This document shows positions 15,888 through 24,922 of a DNA stretch of 64,000 bases, one piece after another. The stretch covers positions 2,377,134 to 2,441,133 of the forward strand of contig NZ_SODU01000001.1 of assembly GCF_004366075.1 (NCBI RefSeq). Reading direction: 5' to 3'. Each line of letters opens with the position of its first letter. Within the stretch, counting starts at the first letter, position 1. Source of the DNA: Kribbella pratensis (GTDB lineage Bacteria > Actinomycetota > Actinomycetes > Propionibacteriales > Kribbellaceae). The translations under genes were made by a program, and so were the position numbers. Under the pieces are notes generated by a model that saw only the letters and a program-made list of their open reading frames with translations, made no database searches and was not told the DNA's origin.

Positions 15888-18446
15888 TCATGGGGTCGTG
15901 ACTGAGGTGACGGTGGATCCGGTGACGTATGTCGGCCAGACGCCGACCGGCACGTTGACCTTGCCGTTCGTGTCCGGGGTGTAGGTCGTCGAGACTCCGT
16001 AGAGGTTGGTGACCTGGATCGGGCCGGTCGCGTTGACTGTGACTGTGGTGCCGGTGCCGCTGGCTGCCCAGATCGCCCGAAGTGGTGTGCCGTCGTTGGC
16101 GGCGAAGACCTGGTCGATCAGCCCGTTGCCCGGGAACTCCTGGCCGAGGAACGTCGCGCCGCGGAGCTGGCGAGCGCCGGTGGCGTAGGCGACGTACGAC
16201 GGTTTGGGTGTGTATGCACCGAGAGCATCGGCCGGGTTGTGTACGAGACCGAAGTTGTCCTCCTTGTCCGCCGGGTCGATGCCGTCGTTCATGAAGTCGT
16301 AGAGGTAGTACCGGTCGACGCCGCGGCCGAGGACGGCGAGCTGGGCCCGGGCGGCGTACATGGCCTGGGTCGGCTCGCTGACGTTGCTCTGGTAAGTCCC
16401 CGTGTACCAGCCGGACTCGGTGACCCAGATCGGCTTGTCCACGCCGCCGTTGTACTGCCGGATCAACGCCCGGACCCGGTCGATCGCGGCGCTGAGCCCC
16501 TCGGGAGCGTTCAGGAAGTTGTACGGGTGGATGGACACCACGTCGAGGTACTTCAGCCCGCCGAGTTGGCAGAACGCCTCGAACCAGGCCACCTGGGTGA
16601 CGTCGGTGTCACCGCCGCCGACGATCGTCAGCCCCGGGTGGTTGGCCTTCAGCTTCGGGTACGTTGCCTTCAGCAACGCAAGATAACTCTCCGGTGTCTT
16701 GTTGGACGGGCCGGCCGCATTGACATCCCACTCGTTCCAGATCGCCAGGTTCTTGATCTGCGGGAACTGCGTGGCGAGGGCATCGGCGTAGTTGGCGAAC
16801 GCGGCTCGGCCGGTGTCGGTGAACGGTGCGTCGAAGTAGTCCTCCGGTACGTCGTCGTACAGCGGGTTGCCGTAGTCGGCGATCAGCAGCGGGTCGATGC
16901 CGTTCGCCTGCCAGGACTGGAGGTAGTTGGTGACCTTCGCGGGAAAGGCGTACGTCCCACGGGTCGTCTCGGCCTGATACCACTGTGCTTCGTCACGCCC
17001 ACCGCGGGCGCCGGACAGAGTGAGCAGTGGCATCGGGGTCGTGCTCCACGACTGGCCGAAGTGAGTACCGGCGCCGATCAGCGATGTAGCCGTGGTCGCC
17101 GCGACCGCGTCGACGTTGACCGTGGCCGTCGTACCGCCGCCGATGATCGAGCTGCGGTCCAGCGTGACCACGATCGATTTCGCCGGCCCGTGCCAGATGC
17201 CGTCGTCAGCGCCACCGAAGTGCAGGTAGCCGGTGCCGCCGTCGAACCGGGTGACGTTCAGTTGCTGCCAAGCGGTCGAGCTGGACAGCGGCAATCGTTG
17301 CTGGTGCACCTGCCCGGTGGCGTCGGTCAGCCGCAGCCCGATGGCCGACAGTTGGCTGGTTTTGACGGACAGGCTGAGGGCGGTCAGATCGACAGGAACC
17401 ATGGTTCGTTGAATGGCGACGTAGTTGCCGCCGCCGGCGAAGTTTCCCGAGAGCTTGGCAGACTGGGTCCCGGCTGCGGCCGAGGTCGCGTCGAGCGCCA
17501 GGCTGCCCGTCGCGCCTGGGAACTCGCTGCCGGGATAGAACGACCAGCCCTCGGCCGCGCTTTCGTAGTCGCCGAGCGGTGTGGTCGGTTTGCCGGCCGG
17601 CGCCTTCAGTGCGAGGTCGTCCAGGTTCAGGGTCGTGGTCGTCGCGCCGGAGATGGCCGCCTTGTCCAGCACGACCTCGACCGCCTTGGCCGGGCCGTGC
17701 CAGACACCGTCGTTGGCGCCACCGAAGTGCACGTACTGCTTGCCCCCGTCGAACCTCGTGACGGCCAGCGCCTGCCAGTCGGTTGCCCCCGACAACGTCA
17801 GGCGCTGCTGATGGACCTGACCGGTGGAATCGGTCAGCCGGAACGTGAGGAACGACAGATTCGGCGACTTCGCCCAGAAGCTGACGCTGGTCGCGTTGAC
17901 CGACGGCAACGGCCGCTTGACGCTGACGTACGCGCCGCCGGCACCGAAGTTGGCGGACAGCTTTCCCGAGCTGGAGCCGGAGTGATTGTTCGTGCTGTCG
18001 AGGGTGAAACTGCCAGTGGCGCCGGGATATTCGCTCCCGGGATAGAACGTCCAGCCTTCGGCGGTGTTCTCGAAGTCGCCGATCCGGTGGGACGTGAGTC
18101 CGGCGATCGGCGACGTACTGACCGGACTGACGACGGCGAACGTGGTCTGCGCGGACGTCGTACCGGCTTGGACCGTGAGCTTGTACCACCCGCGGGTGGT
18201 GAGCGGGATCTGCAATGTGCTGGCGGCGGCCTGGCTGCCGCTGGCGACGACGGTGCCGTTGACGTCGGCCGCCGACCAGCTGACCGAGGCCGCGTCCGTG
18301 TTGAGGCCGAACCTCACCGGCTGGCCGTCGGTGAAGACGTTTCCGACAGTGATCGGCGTGAGCGTCAGTACGGCGGCCTGGGCGGTGGCAACCGTACCGA
18401 AGCCGAGGAGGCAGACTGCGAAGACGATGGCGAGTAGGCGTTTCAT
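15888..18446 (-). CDS. Secreted clan GH-A glycosidase with two tandem sugar-binding-like modules
   Basis: About 852 residues from ATG 18446. A signal peptide (MKRLLAIVFAVCLLGFG) is followed by a short beta domain (about 25-120), two homologous ~155-residue modules (first near 125-285, GDFENTAEGWTFYPGSEYPG; second near 295-450, GDYESAAEGWSFYPGSEFPG), and a TIM-barrel catalytic domain. The acid/base Glu is in AIWNEWD and the nucleophile Glu in IWVTESGW, the pattern of GH39/PslG-like and GH5-like clan A enzymes. A small beta domain ends the protein. It follows its neighbour by four bases, so the two are one operon under a LacI-type operator. The substrate is unknown. Confidence 0.8.
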   Translation of the reverse strand: MKRLLAIVFAVCLLGFGTVATAQAAVLTLTPITVGNVFTDGQPVRFGLNTDAASVSWSAADVNGTVVASGSQAAASTLQIPLTTRGWYKLTVQAGTTSAQTTFAVVSPVSTSPIAGLTSHRIGDFENTAEGWTFYPGSEYPGATGSFTLDSTNNHSGSSSGKLSANFGAGGAYVSVKRPLPSVNATSVSFWAKSPNLSFLTFRLTDSTGQVHQQRLTLSGATDWQALAVTRFDGGKQYVHFGGANDGVWHGPAKAVEVVLDKAAISGATTTTLNLDDLALKAPAGKPTTPLGDYESAAEGWSFYPGSEFPGATGSLALDATSAAAGTQSAKLSGNFAGGGNYVAIQRTMVPVDLTALSLSVKTSQLSAIGLRLTDATGQVHQQRLPLSSSTAWQQLNVTRFDGGTGYLHFGGADDGIWHGPAKSIVVTLDRSSIIGGGTTATVNVDAVAATTATSLIGAGTHFGQSWSTTPMPLLTLSGARGGRDEAQWYQAETTRGTYAFPAKVTNYLQSWQANGIDPLLIADYGNPLYDDVPEDYFDAPFTDTGRAAFANYADALATQFPQIKNLAIWNEWDVNAAGPSNKTPESYLALLKATYPKLKANHPGLTIVGGGDTDVTQVAWFEAFCQLGGLKYLDVVSIHPYNFLNAPEGLSAAIDRVRALIRQYNGGVDKPIWVTESGWYTGTYQSNVSEPTQAMYAARAQLAVLGRGVDRYYLYDFMNDGIDPADKEDNFGLVHNPADALGAYTPKPSYVAYATGARQLRGATFLGQEFPGNGLIDQVFAANDGTPLRAIWAASGTGTTVTVNATGPIQVTNLYGVSTTYTPDTNGKVNVPVGVWPTYVTGSTVTSVTTP

Positions 18447-18450
18447 GGCA

Positions 18451-21213
18451 TCAGTGGGTCGCGGGGTCGAGGAAGACGGGGTTGAATCCGGCCGGGTTCT
18501 TGGCCTCCGCCACACCCTTGCCCCAGGTCAGCCAGCCGCGTCGGCCGGTGCCGTCGTTCTCGTTGATCACCACGGTTGCCGACAGCAACCGATCCTCGGG
18601 CGCGAACTGGAGTGTCGTCCAGGGGATGGCAATCTCGTACGTCGTGGTGTGCGCGGCCGCGTCACGGCCGACCTTGGCCTGCACACCGGATGGCGTCCCG
18701 GCCTGACTCACCGGCGTCCAACGCCAGGTGTCCACCGTCCCCGCATCGGTCAGTGCGGCACCAATTTCCTGGACCTGTGGTGCTTCGCCTGGTGCGCCGG
18801 CCGACATGCCCAGCTGCAGACTGTCTCCGGCCCAGATGTTGCCGTTCCGGTTCGGCTGTGCGAACACGTCGTCGGTCACCCGTGCGGACACGTAGAGGTT
18901 CGTGTCGTCATGGGTGAGCCAGAGCGACCCCGAAAGGTCGTCAGGTCCGCCCCATCCCTGGACAGGCGGTGTTCCGGTGCCGGTCAGGGAGAGAGCAGGC
19001 AACGCGGCCACACCAGGGTCGATGACGCCGTCGAGTGCGACCGTGCGCCTGACACCGTGCGTCGCTGCGACCACTGGATTGAGCTTGCCCGTTGCGCGGA
19101 TGCCGGCAGCACCGGTACGTCGGATGGTGGCCGACCAGGTGGACGCCGCGGTAACGGGTAGCTCCACATCGGCGTACGACGTACCGTGCGATGCGACCGT
19201 GACACCGGTCAGCAACGTCCCGGAGGCAGAACCCGATGCCCAGTCCACTCCGTCGATCGTCAGTGGACGAGAAGACGCATTGGTGACCCGGAACCGGAGC
19301 AGGTCCTTGCCGGCACCGTTGAGAACGTGCGAACCGGTGATCGCCAGCGGTGCGGTCGCCGTACCTGCTACTGAGAGCAGAGCAACTGGCCGGCCGTCGA
19401 CGTTCACCGAGGCCGAGTAGGTCCGCGGACCGGTCGATTCCTGTGCCGGATAGCTCACCGGGACTGTTGTGCTAGCTCCCGCCGTCACCGAACCGCTGGT
19501 CTCGCCACCGCCGGCAGCGACGGTGAACGCGTGCGTGACCGGGTCCGGATTGGTGAACGTCAGCGTGCCCGTGGCCGGGTCACCGGAGACCTCCGGTGCG
19601 ACTGACAACGCGAATCGGCTCGACGGCAGCATGGGTCCGGTGATCGCGCCCCGCAGATAGATCGGCTCCGGCCCTGCGCTGACCCAGACATGCCCGCCGG
19701 CGTCTGCAGTCAGTGCCGTCTCGACGCCGTACAGGTTCGTCACCTTGACGGTCGAGCCCGCAGGTGCGGTCGCGGCCACGACTCCGGGGGTGGCGGACCA
19801 GACTGCGTGGACGCTTTGTCCTCCGCCGGCGTTGAACGAAACGTCGTACCCGTTGCTCCCGAAGCGGGTCTGGCCGATCAACGGCAGCTCATCGATCTGA
19901 CGTGCCAGGACGGCGGTCGCGACGTACGACGGCTTGGGTACGAGCGCACCGCGCGAGTCGAGCCGGTTGCGCACCAGGCCGAACCGGTGCTCGACGTTCG
20001 ACGGGTCCGTGCCCGAGTCCATGAAGTTGTAGGAGCTGTACCGCGCCACACCGTTGCCGTAGGCCAGCAAGTGGCCGCGCACCAGGTCGCGGGCCTGCGT
20101 GGGCTCGGACACCGAGCTCGGGTTGGTCCCGGTCGCCCAGCCCTGCTCTGTGATGTAGATCGGCTTGTTCGAGCCGTGTGCTGTCATGATGTTGCGGATG
20201 GTGTTCACGTAGGTGACCGAGGCCTCCGGGTCCAGCGGCTGCACATACGGGTGAATCGTGACCGCGTCCACGTAGTCCAGCCCGCCGAGGTCGGCGAACT
20301 TGGTGAACCAGCCCTGCCAGTCGTTGATGACCGCCAGCGACGGACCGGTCAGCTTCACGTCCGGGTGCTTCGCCCGAACCGCGGCGCTCACCATCTTCAG
20401 CAGCGCGACGTAGTTCTCCGGGCTCGCTTTCGCGGCGCCGTTCGGGTCGCGCAGGTTCCACTCGTTCCACAGCTCGTACGTCGTGTGCTCGGTGCCCCAC
20501 TCGTCGACGGCCGCAACGGCGTACCGGGTGAAGGCTGCACGCTGCTCGTCGGTCGACGGCGCTTCGTCCGGGTAGTACAGCGAGTTCCCGTAGTCGAGGA
20601 TGTTCAGGAAGTCGATGTTGTTGGCGTCCAGCGTGGCCTTGTAGTCCTTGTACCGCTGCGGGAACTGAATGACGCCCTTCGTGGTCTCCGCGGCCGACCA
20701 GAACGCCTCGTCGCGGTCGGTGGAGATACCGCCCTTGGCCATCAGCGGTACGGCTTCCAGACCTGGATTGGCCGCGCCGCCGAACGCCAGCGCGCCGGCG
20801 ACGCCGATCCGGGTGTCGGTGGACGTCGAGAAGTCGTGCGGACTCAGTACGGCGAAGTCCGTGCCGCCGAGTGTCGTCGTACCGTCGGATCCGACCGCTG
20901 TGAGATCGGTCTGGTACCAGCCCGGCGTACTGATCGCCAACGTGAGCTGCCCGTTGAGTGTGGCGGCCGGCGCGGAACCCTTGGCCACCTCGGTCCCACC
21001 AGCGTCACGGACCGTCCAGCTGACGGTGGTGGCGTCGGTGCTGAAGCCCAGCTTCACCTGCTGCCCTGCGGTGAAGGTGTTGCCGACCGTCGTCGGCGCG
21101 ATCGTCAGGGCCGGCGCAGCGGTTGCCGCCGCGCGGGCGGGTGACTGGAGTACGGCGGCCAGCAACAGGCCGGCCGTGAGAAGACTGACTACGCCGGAGC
21201 GGCGACGGGCCAT
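18451..21213 (-). CDS. Secreted clan GH-A glycosidase with C-terminal CBM9-like module
   Basis: About 920 residues, with GGAGGAG before ATG 21213. It has a signal peptide (SLLTAGLLLAAVLQSPARA), a beta domain, and a TIM barrel with acid/base Glu in YELWNEWN and nucleophile Glu in IYITEQGW, close to the catalytic part of the next gene. Beta-sandwich domains follow, and the last ~190 residues resemble a CBM9-like domain (WGGPDDLSGSLWLTHDDTNLYVSARVTDD; IWAGDSLQLG). Together with 15888-18446 it would attack an extracellular polysaccharide, with products taken up by the ABC system at 23-26 kb. Confidence 0.8.
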   Translation of the reverse strand: MARRRSGVVSLLTAGLLLAAVLQSPARAAATAAPALTIAPTTVGNTFTAGQQVKLGFSTDATTVSWTVRDAGGTEVAKGSAPAATLNGQLTLAISTPGWYQTDLTAVGSDGTTTLGGTDFAVLSPHDFSTSTDTRIGVAGALAFGGAANPGLEAVPLMAKGGISTDRDEAFWSAAETTKGVIQFPQRYKDYKATLDANNIDFLNILDYGNSLYYPDEAPSTDEQRAAFTRYAVAAVDEWGTEHTTYELWNEWNLRDPNGAAKASPENYVALLKMVSAAVRAKHPDVKLTGPSLAVINDWQGWFTKFADLGGLDYVDAVTIHPYVQPLDPEASVTYVNTIRNIMTAHGSNKPIYITEQGWATGTNPSSVSEPTQARDLVRGHLLAYGNGVARYSSYNFMDSGTDPSNVEHRFGLVRNRLDSRGALVPKPSYVATAVLARQIDELPLIGQTRFGSNGYDVSFNAGGGQSVHAVWSATPGVVAATAPAGSTVKVTNLYGVETALTADAGGHVWVSAGPEPIYLRGAITGPMLPSSRFALSVAPEVSGDPATGTLTFTNPDPVTHAFTVAAGGGETSGSVTAGASTTVPVSYPAQESTGPRTYSASVNVDGRPVALLSVAGTATAPLAITGSHVLNGAGKDLLRFRVTNASSRPLTIDGVDWASGSASGTLLTGVTVASHGTSYADVELPVTAASTWSATIRRTGAAGIRATGKLNPVVAATHGVRRTVALDGVIDPGVAALPALSLTGTGTPPVQGWGGPDDLSGSLWLTHDDTNLYVSARVTDDVFAQPNRNGNIWAGDSLQLGMSAGAPGEAPQVQEIGAALTDAGTVDTWRWTPVSQAGTPSGVQAKVGRDAAAHTTTYEIAIPWTTLQFAPEDRLLSATVVINENDGTGRRGWLTWGKGVAEAKNPAGFNPVFLDPATH

Positions 21214-21231
21214 GGGTGCTCCTCCTCGGAA

Positions 21232-21247
21232 GCGAAAGCGGTTTCGC
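21232..21247 (-). promoter_or_regulatory. LacI-type operator upstream of the glycosidase operon
   Basis: GCGAAAGCGGTTTCGC lies between the glycosidase start (21213) and the divergent LacI gene (21311). The same half-sites GCGnAAGC/GnTTTCGC form the box before the binding-protein gene at 26329-26344, consistent with one LacI protein controlling both operons. Confidence 0.65.
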
Positions 21248-21310
21248 AAATCACACCTTGATACCGCCGGAGCCCGCTGTCAACGGCTCGAAGCTGACTA
21301 CGATGTGCAC

Positions 21311-22306
21311 ATGGCCGATTCCGTGATCACGCTGTCCGATGTCGCCGCCGCGGCCGGGGTGTCGCTGTCGACGGCCTCCAAGGCGCTGAACGGCACCGAC
21401 CGGATCTCGGAGGCGACCAGGGAGCATGTCCGCGTGACCGCGGACCGGCTCGGGTTCCGGCACAACGCCCTGGCCCGCTCGTTCGCCCGCGGCCGCAGCC
21501 AGACCATCGGCGTGCTCACCCACCGCGCATCGAACCCGTTCACCCGTGTGGTGCTGGCCACCGCCGCCACCGAGCTGGGCGCCAAGGAACAGGCCATCCT
21601 GCTCTACGACGCGCGGATCGACGAACATGACGTCACCGAGAGCATCCTGCAGCTCCGCGCCCGCCGGATCGACGGCGTGATCGTGATCGGCACCGGTACG
21701 TCGTACCCGACGCCGTCGCTGACCAGCCGCTTCGACGTCCCGGTGATCTACGCGTTCACGTTCACCGAGGACCCCGACGACGTCACGATCACCGCCGACG
21801 ACAACGAGATCGGCCGGCTCGCCCTACGGCATCTGCTGTCCAAGGGCCGCCGGAAGATCGCCCACATCACCGCGGAGCCGCGCGACAACGCCGCCCAGCG
21901 CCGGGCGGCCGGGGCTCAGGAGGTGCTGGCGGACGCCGGGCTCGAGTGGGCGAGCCCGGTGCGGTTCGGCCGCTGGCGGGAGGGCTGGGGCGCCGACGCG
22001 GCCGCCGAGCTGCTGGCCGAGGTTCCGGACGTCGACGCGATCTTCTGCGGCAGCGACCAGATCGCCCGCGGCGTCGAACGCGTCGTCCGCGCGTCCGGCC
22101 GGGACGTGCCCGGTGACGTCGCGCTGATCGGCGTCGACAACTGGGAGCAGCTGATGCACGACCAGCGCGTCTCCCGGCACTTGACCACCATCGACGTCGG
22201 CCTCGAGGAGATCGGCCGCCAGGTAGCAGCCCAACTCCTCGAGCCCGGCACTCAGCCCGGCATCCAGTACGTCGCTCCTCAGGTCGTGACCGCGGAGACC
22301 ACCTGA
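21311..22306 (+). CDS. LacI-family transcriptional regulator
   Basis: A 331-residue protein. The LacI helix-turn-helix is at residues 6-27 (ITLSDVAAAAGVSLSTASKA) with the hinge helix near NALARSFARG. A periplasmic-binding-protein-like effector domain follows (from SQTIGVLTHRASNPFTRVV). The start is ATG 21311, or GTG six bases earlier; no strong ribosome site is seen. It is divergent from the glycosidase operon and converges with the epimerase gene, overlapping it by 28 bp. It most likely represses both glycosidase and transporter operons until an oligosaccharide is present. Confidence 0.88.
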   Translation: MADSVITLSDVAAAAGVSLSTASKALNGTDRISEATREHVRVTADRLGFRHNALARSFARGRSQTIGVLTHRASNPFTRVVLATAATELGAKEQAILLYDARIDEHDVTESILQLRARRIDGVIVIGTGTSYPTPSLTSRFDVPVIYAFTFTEDPDDVTITADDNEIGRLALRHLLSKGRRKIAHITAEPRDNAAQRRAAGAQEVLADAGLEWASPVRFGRWREGWGADAAAELLAEVPDVDAIFCGSDQIARGVERVVRASGRDVPGDVALIGVDNWEQLMHDQRVSRHLTTIDVGLEEIGRQVAAQLLEPGTQPGIQYVAPQVVTAETT

Positions 22307-23148
22307 TCCTCGTCGTGGATCGAGTACTGCGGCCTGAAGCCGAGCAGCTCCCGAGCCCGAGTGGTGTCGACCAGCGATCCACGTCCCGTGACAGGCCGAC
22401 GCAGCGGCACCGTCGGTGCGTACTCACGCAACAGTTCGTCGGTCTGCCGGTCGATCAGGATGTCGTCAGCCGCCAGACCGACCACATGTGCCCCGCCGGC
22501 CGGTGACTCGAGCGCGGCGATGATCGCCCGGACGCCGTCGCGCAGGTCGAGATAGGCCCAGCCTTCCCGAGCCATCACGGATGGGTCGCGTTCGGCCATG
22601 GCCGCGAACTTGAACAGCTCCTCGCGGGTCTTCACCAGCGGGAACCGCAGCGCGATCACGTTGGTTCCCCATCGCCGCCACGCCATCCGCGCACTCTGCT
22701 CGTCCACGCTCTTGGACAACGAGTACGCATCCGCGATGTCGGCCTCCACCTCCTCGTCCAGCGGGTAGTACGCCGGCTGCACCTCGTTCACGTTCATCGG
22801 TACGCCGAACGCGTTGATACTGCTGGCGATCACGACCCGGTCGATCCCCTGCTGCCCGGCCTGCGCCAGGACGTTGAACGTCGCCGCGACGTTGTTCTCG
22901 AACACCTCCTCCGGCGTACCCAGACTGGGATGCGGAATCGCCGCGAGATGCAGTACGGCGTCCACACCGTCGAGTGCTGCCGTCACATCCTTCGCCGATC
23001 GCGCATCACCGGCCAGCGGACGGTCCGCCGTACTGGTGTGGTCGTAGCGCAGCGACAGGCCGGTGACGTCGTACCCGCTCTTCTGCAGCCCGATGACGGC
23101 GGCCCGGCCGATCGAGCCGTCCGCACCCGTCACGAGAACACGCTTCAC
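22279..23148 (-). CDS. NAD-dependent epimerase/dehydratase
   Basis: A 289-residue extended SDR starting at GTG 23148. The NAD motif is VTGADGSIGRAAV; AVLHLAAIPHPS and the YSLSK (Tyr/Lys) active-site pair are present. The start overlaps the permease stop as GTGA, so it is translationally coupled and is the last gene of the ABC operon. It would modify the imported sugar or its nucleotide derivative; the exact reaction cannot be read from sequence. Confidence 0.85.
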   Translation of the reverse strand: MKRVLVTGADGSIGRAAVIGLQKSGYDVTGLSLRYDHTSTADRPLAGDARSAKDVTAALDGVDAVLHLAAIPHPSLGTPEEVFENNVAATFNVLAQAGQQGIDRVVIASSINAFGVPMNVNEVQPAYYPLDEEVEADIADAYSLSKSVDEQSARMAWRRWGTNVIALRFPLVKTREELFKFAAMAERDPSVMAREGWAYLDLRDGVRAIIAALESPAGGAHVVGLAADDILIDRQTDELLREYAPTVPLRRPVTGRGSLVDTTRARELLGFRPQYSIHDEDQVVSAVTT

Positions 23149-24029
23149 GCCTTGATCCCCCCAGACAGGCCCACGCCACGCAGAAATGCTCGCTGGAAGA
23201 CCAGGAACAGCAGCACCGGGATCAGCAGGGCCAGGAACAGACCCGCCAACTGGATGTTGAGCTCCGTCACCTTGGCGATCTTCGGCAACGCCACCGAGAC
23301 CGGCTGAAGATCCGGATTCGTCAGCACCAGCAGGGGCCACAGGTAGTCCTTCCACGAAGAGATGATGCTGAGCAGCACGACCACACCGAGGATCGGCCGC
23401 GACAGCGGGAGCACGAGCGAGGTGAACACGCGGATCGAACCGGCGCCGTCGATACGGGCAGCTTCGAAGTATTCGCGGGGGATGCTGTCGAAGAACCGCT
23501 TCACGATCAGCACGTTGAACGCACTGGCCGCGGGTGGCAGCCAGACCGCCCAGAACGTGTTCGTCAGGTTGGCGTGCACTACCGGCACTTTCAGCACGGT
23601 CAGGTACAGCGGGACGAGTGACACGATGTGCGGCACGAACAGCGTGGCGAGGATCGCTCCGGACAGCACGGCTCCCCACCGCGGCCGTAGGACGCTCAGC
23701 ACGTACCCGGCCGTCGTACAGACGATCAGCGATGCAACCGCCGTACCTGCCGCGATCATGGCCGTGTTCCCCAGGTAGTAGCCGATGTGACCCTGCTGCC
23801 AGGCGGTGGCGAGGTTGCCCCACTGCACCTGGCCGGAGGGGAACCACGCGAGTGGTGAGCGGATGCTGTCCTGTGTCGGCGAGATCGCTGCCTTGAGCAA
23901 CCACAGCAGCGGACCGAGTCCGGCGATCAGCAATCCGACGAGTACGACGACCTGTCCGACGACGAACGGGACCCGGATCCGGGTGAGTCTGCGGTCCGAG
24001 TCCGACAGCGCACCCCGCTCCCCGCTCAC
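23145..24029 (-). CDS. Carbohydrate ABC transporter permease (MalG type)
   Basis: A 294-residue membrane protein with about six helices. The EAA loop is EYFEAARIDGAGSIRVFTSLVLPLSRP, the contact site for the ATPase. It starts at GTG 24029, overlapping the upstream permease stop by GTGA; the frame is open further upstream but that part is Arg-rich and not membrane-like. No ATPase gene lies in the operon, so a shared MsiK-type ATPase elsewhere is likely, as usual in actinobacteria. Confidence 0.88.
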   Translation of the reverse strand: MSGERGALSDSDRRLTRIRVPFVVGQVVVLVGLLIAGLGPLLWLLKAAISPTQDSIRSPLAWFPSGQVQWGNLATAWQQGHIGYYLGNTAMIAAGTAVASLIVCTTAGYVLSVLRPRWGAVLSGAILATLFVPHIVSLVPLYLTVLKVPVVHANLTNTFWAVWLPPAASAFNVLIVKRFFDSIPREYFEAARIDGAGSIRVFTSLVLPLSRPILGVVVLLSIISSWKDYLWPLLVLTNPDLQPVSVALPKIAKVTELNIQLAGLFLALLIPVLLFLVFQRAFLRGVGLSGGIKA

Positions 24030-24922
24030 TCGGTGCTCCAGCCGCGGGTGGCCAACTGGAAGACAGCCGACAGTACGGCGAGACCTAGCGCCAGCAGGAC
24101 GCTCAACGCGGTGGCTGCGCCGTAATCCCCGTTGACGAAGGCGTAGTTGTAGATGAGCAGAAGAATCGTCATGGTCGAGCCCTGTGGTCCGCCACCGGTG
24201 AACAGCAGCGGTTCCGTGAACAATTGCATCGTCCCGATCACCTGCAGGAGCAGCATCAGCAGCAGGACGCTCCGCAGGTGCGGCAACATCACGTGCCACA
24301 CCCGACGTACCACTCCGGCACCGTCGAGCTCAGCCGCCTCGTACAGGTCCGCGCGTACGGACGTCAGTGCCGCCAGATAGATGATCACCGCGTTGCCGGC
24401 GCCGGCCCAGGTCGCTTCCAGCACGATCGACGGCATCGCCGAGCCCGGGCTGTCCAGCCACAGGAACGGTCCGAGCCCGACGTGGCCGAGGATGGTGTTG
24501 AACATGCCATTGGGCGACGGGTCGTAGAAGAACCGCCAGAGCAGGATGGCGACCACTGGCGGCGTGATCACCGGCAGATAGGCCAGCATCGTGTACAGCC
24601 AGGACCTGCCTCGCAGCTCGGACAGGAACATCGCCAGCAGCACCGGCACGGGGAAGCCGAACAGCAGAGCGAGCAAGGTGAACCACAGGGTGTTCAGCGA
24701 CGCCTGGCCGACCGCCGGATCGGTCAGCACGTACCGGAAGTTCTCCAGCCCGACCCACTTGACCGGATCGATCAGGTTGGTCTGCTGAACGCTCATCACC
24801 AGGCCCTTGACGATCGGGCCCCACGAGAACACCAGGAAGATCAGGAGCACCGGCAGCGCGAACAGCACTGCCGGCACTCCGTTGCGCAGGCGGCGGAGCA
24901 ACTCAGCGCCCGAGCTTGGCAT
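24026..24922 (-). CDS. Carbohydrate ABC transporter permease (MalF type)
   Basis: A 298-residue membrane protein with six predicted helices; VLFALPVLLIFLVFSWGPIV is the first. The EAA loop is DLYEAAELDGAGVVRRVWHVMLPHLR. It overlaps the binding-protein stop by about 20 bp. It forms the channel with the 23145-24029 permease and receives sugar from the lipoprotein at 24903-26279. Confidence 0.88.
   Translation of the reverse strand: MPSSGAELLRRLRNGVPAVLFALPVLLIFLVFSWGPIVKGLVMSVQQTNLIDPVKWVGLENFRYVLTDPAVGQASLNTLWFTLLALLFGFPVPVLLAMFLSELRGRSWLYTMLAYLPVITPPVVAILLWRFFYDPSPNGMFNTILGHVGLGPFLWLDSPGSAMPSIVLEATWAGAGNAVIIYLAALTSVRADLYEAAELDGAGVVRRVWHVMLPHLRSVLLLMLLLQVIGTMQLFTEPLLFTGGGPQGSTMTILLLIYNYAFVNGDYGAATALSVLLALGLAVLSAVFQLATRGWSTE

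Noticed and set aside
16239..18437. 732-codon plus-strand frame opposite the glycosidase
   Set aside because: Antisense shadow typical of high-GC DNA; the minus strand carries a signal peptide, catalytic motifs and repeated modules.
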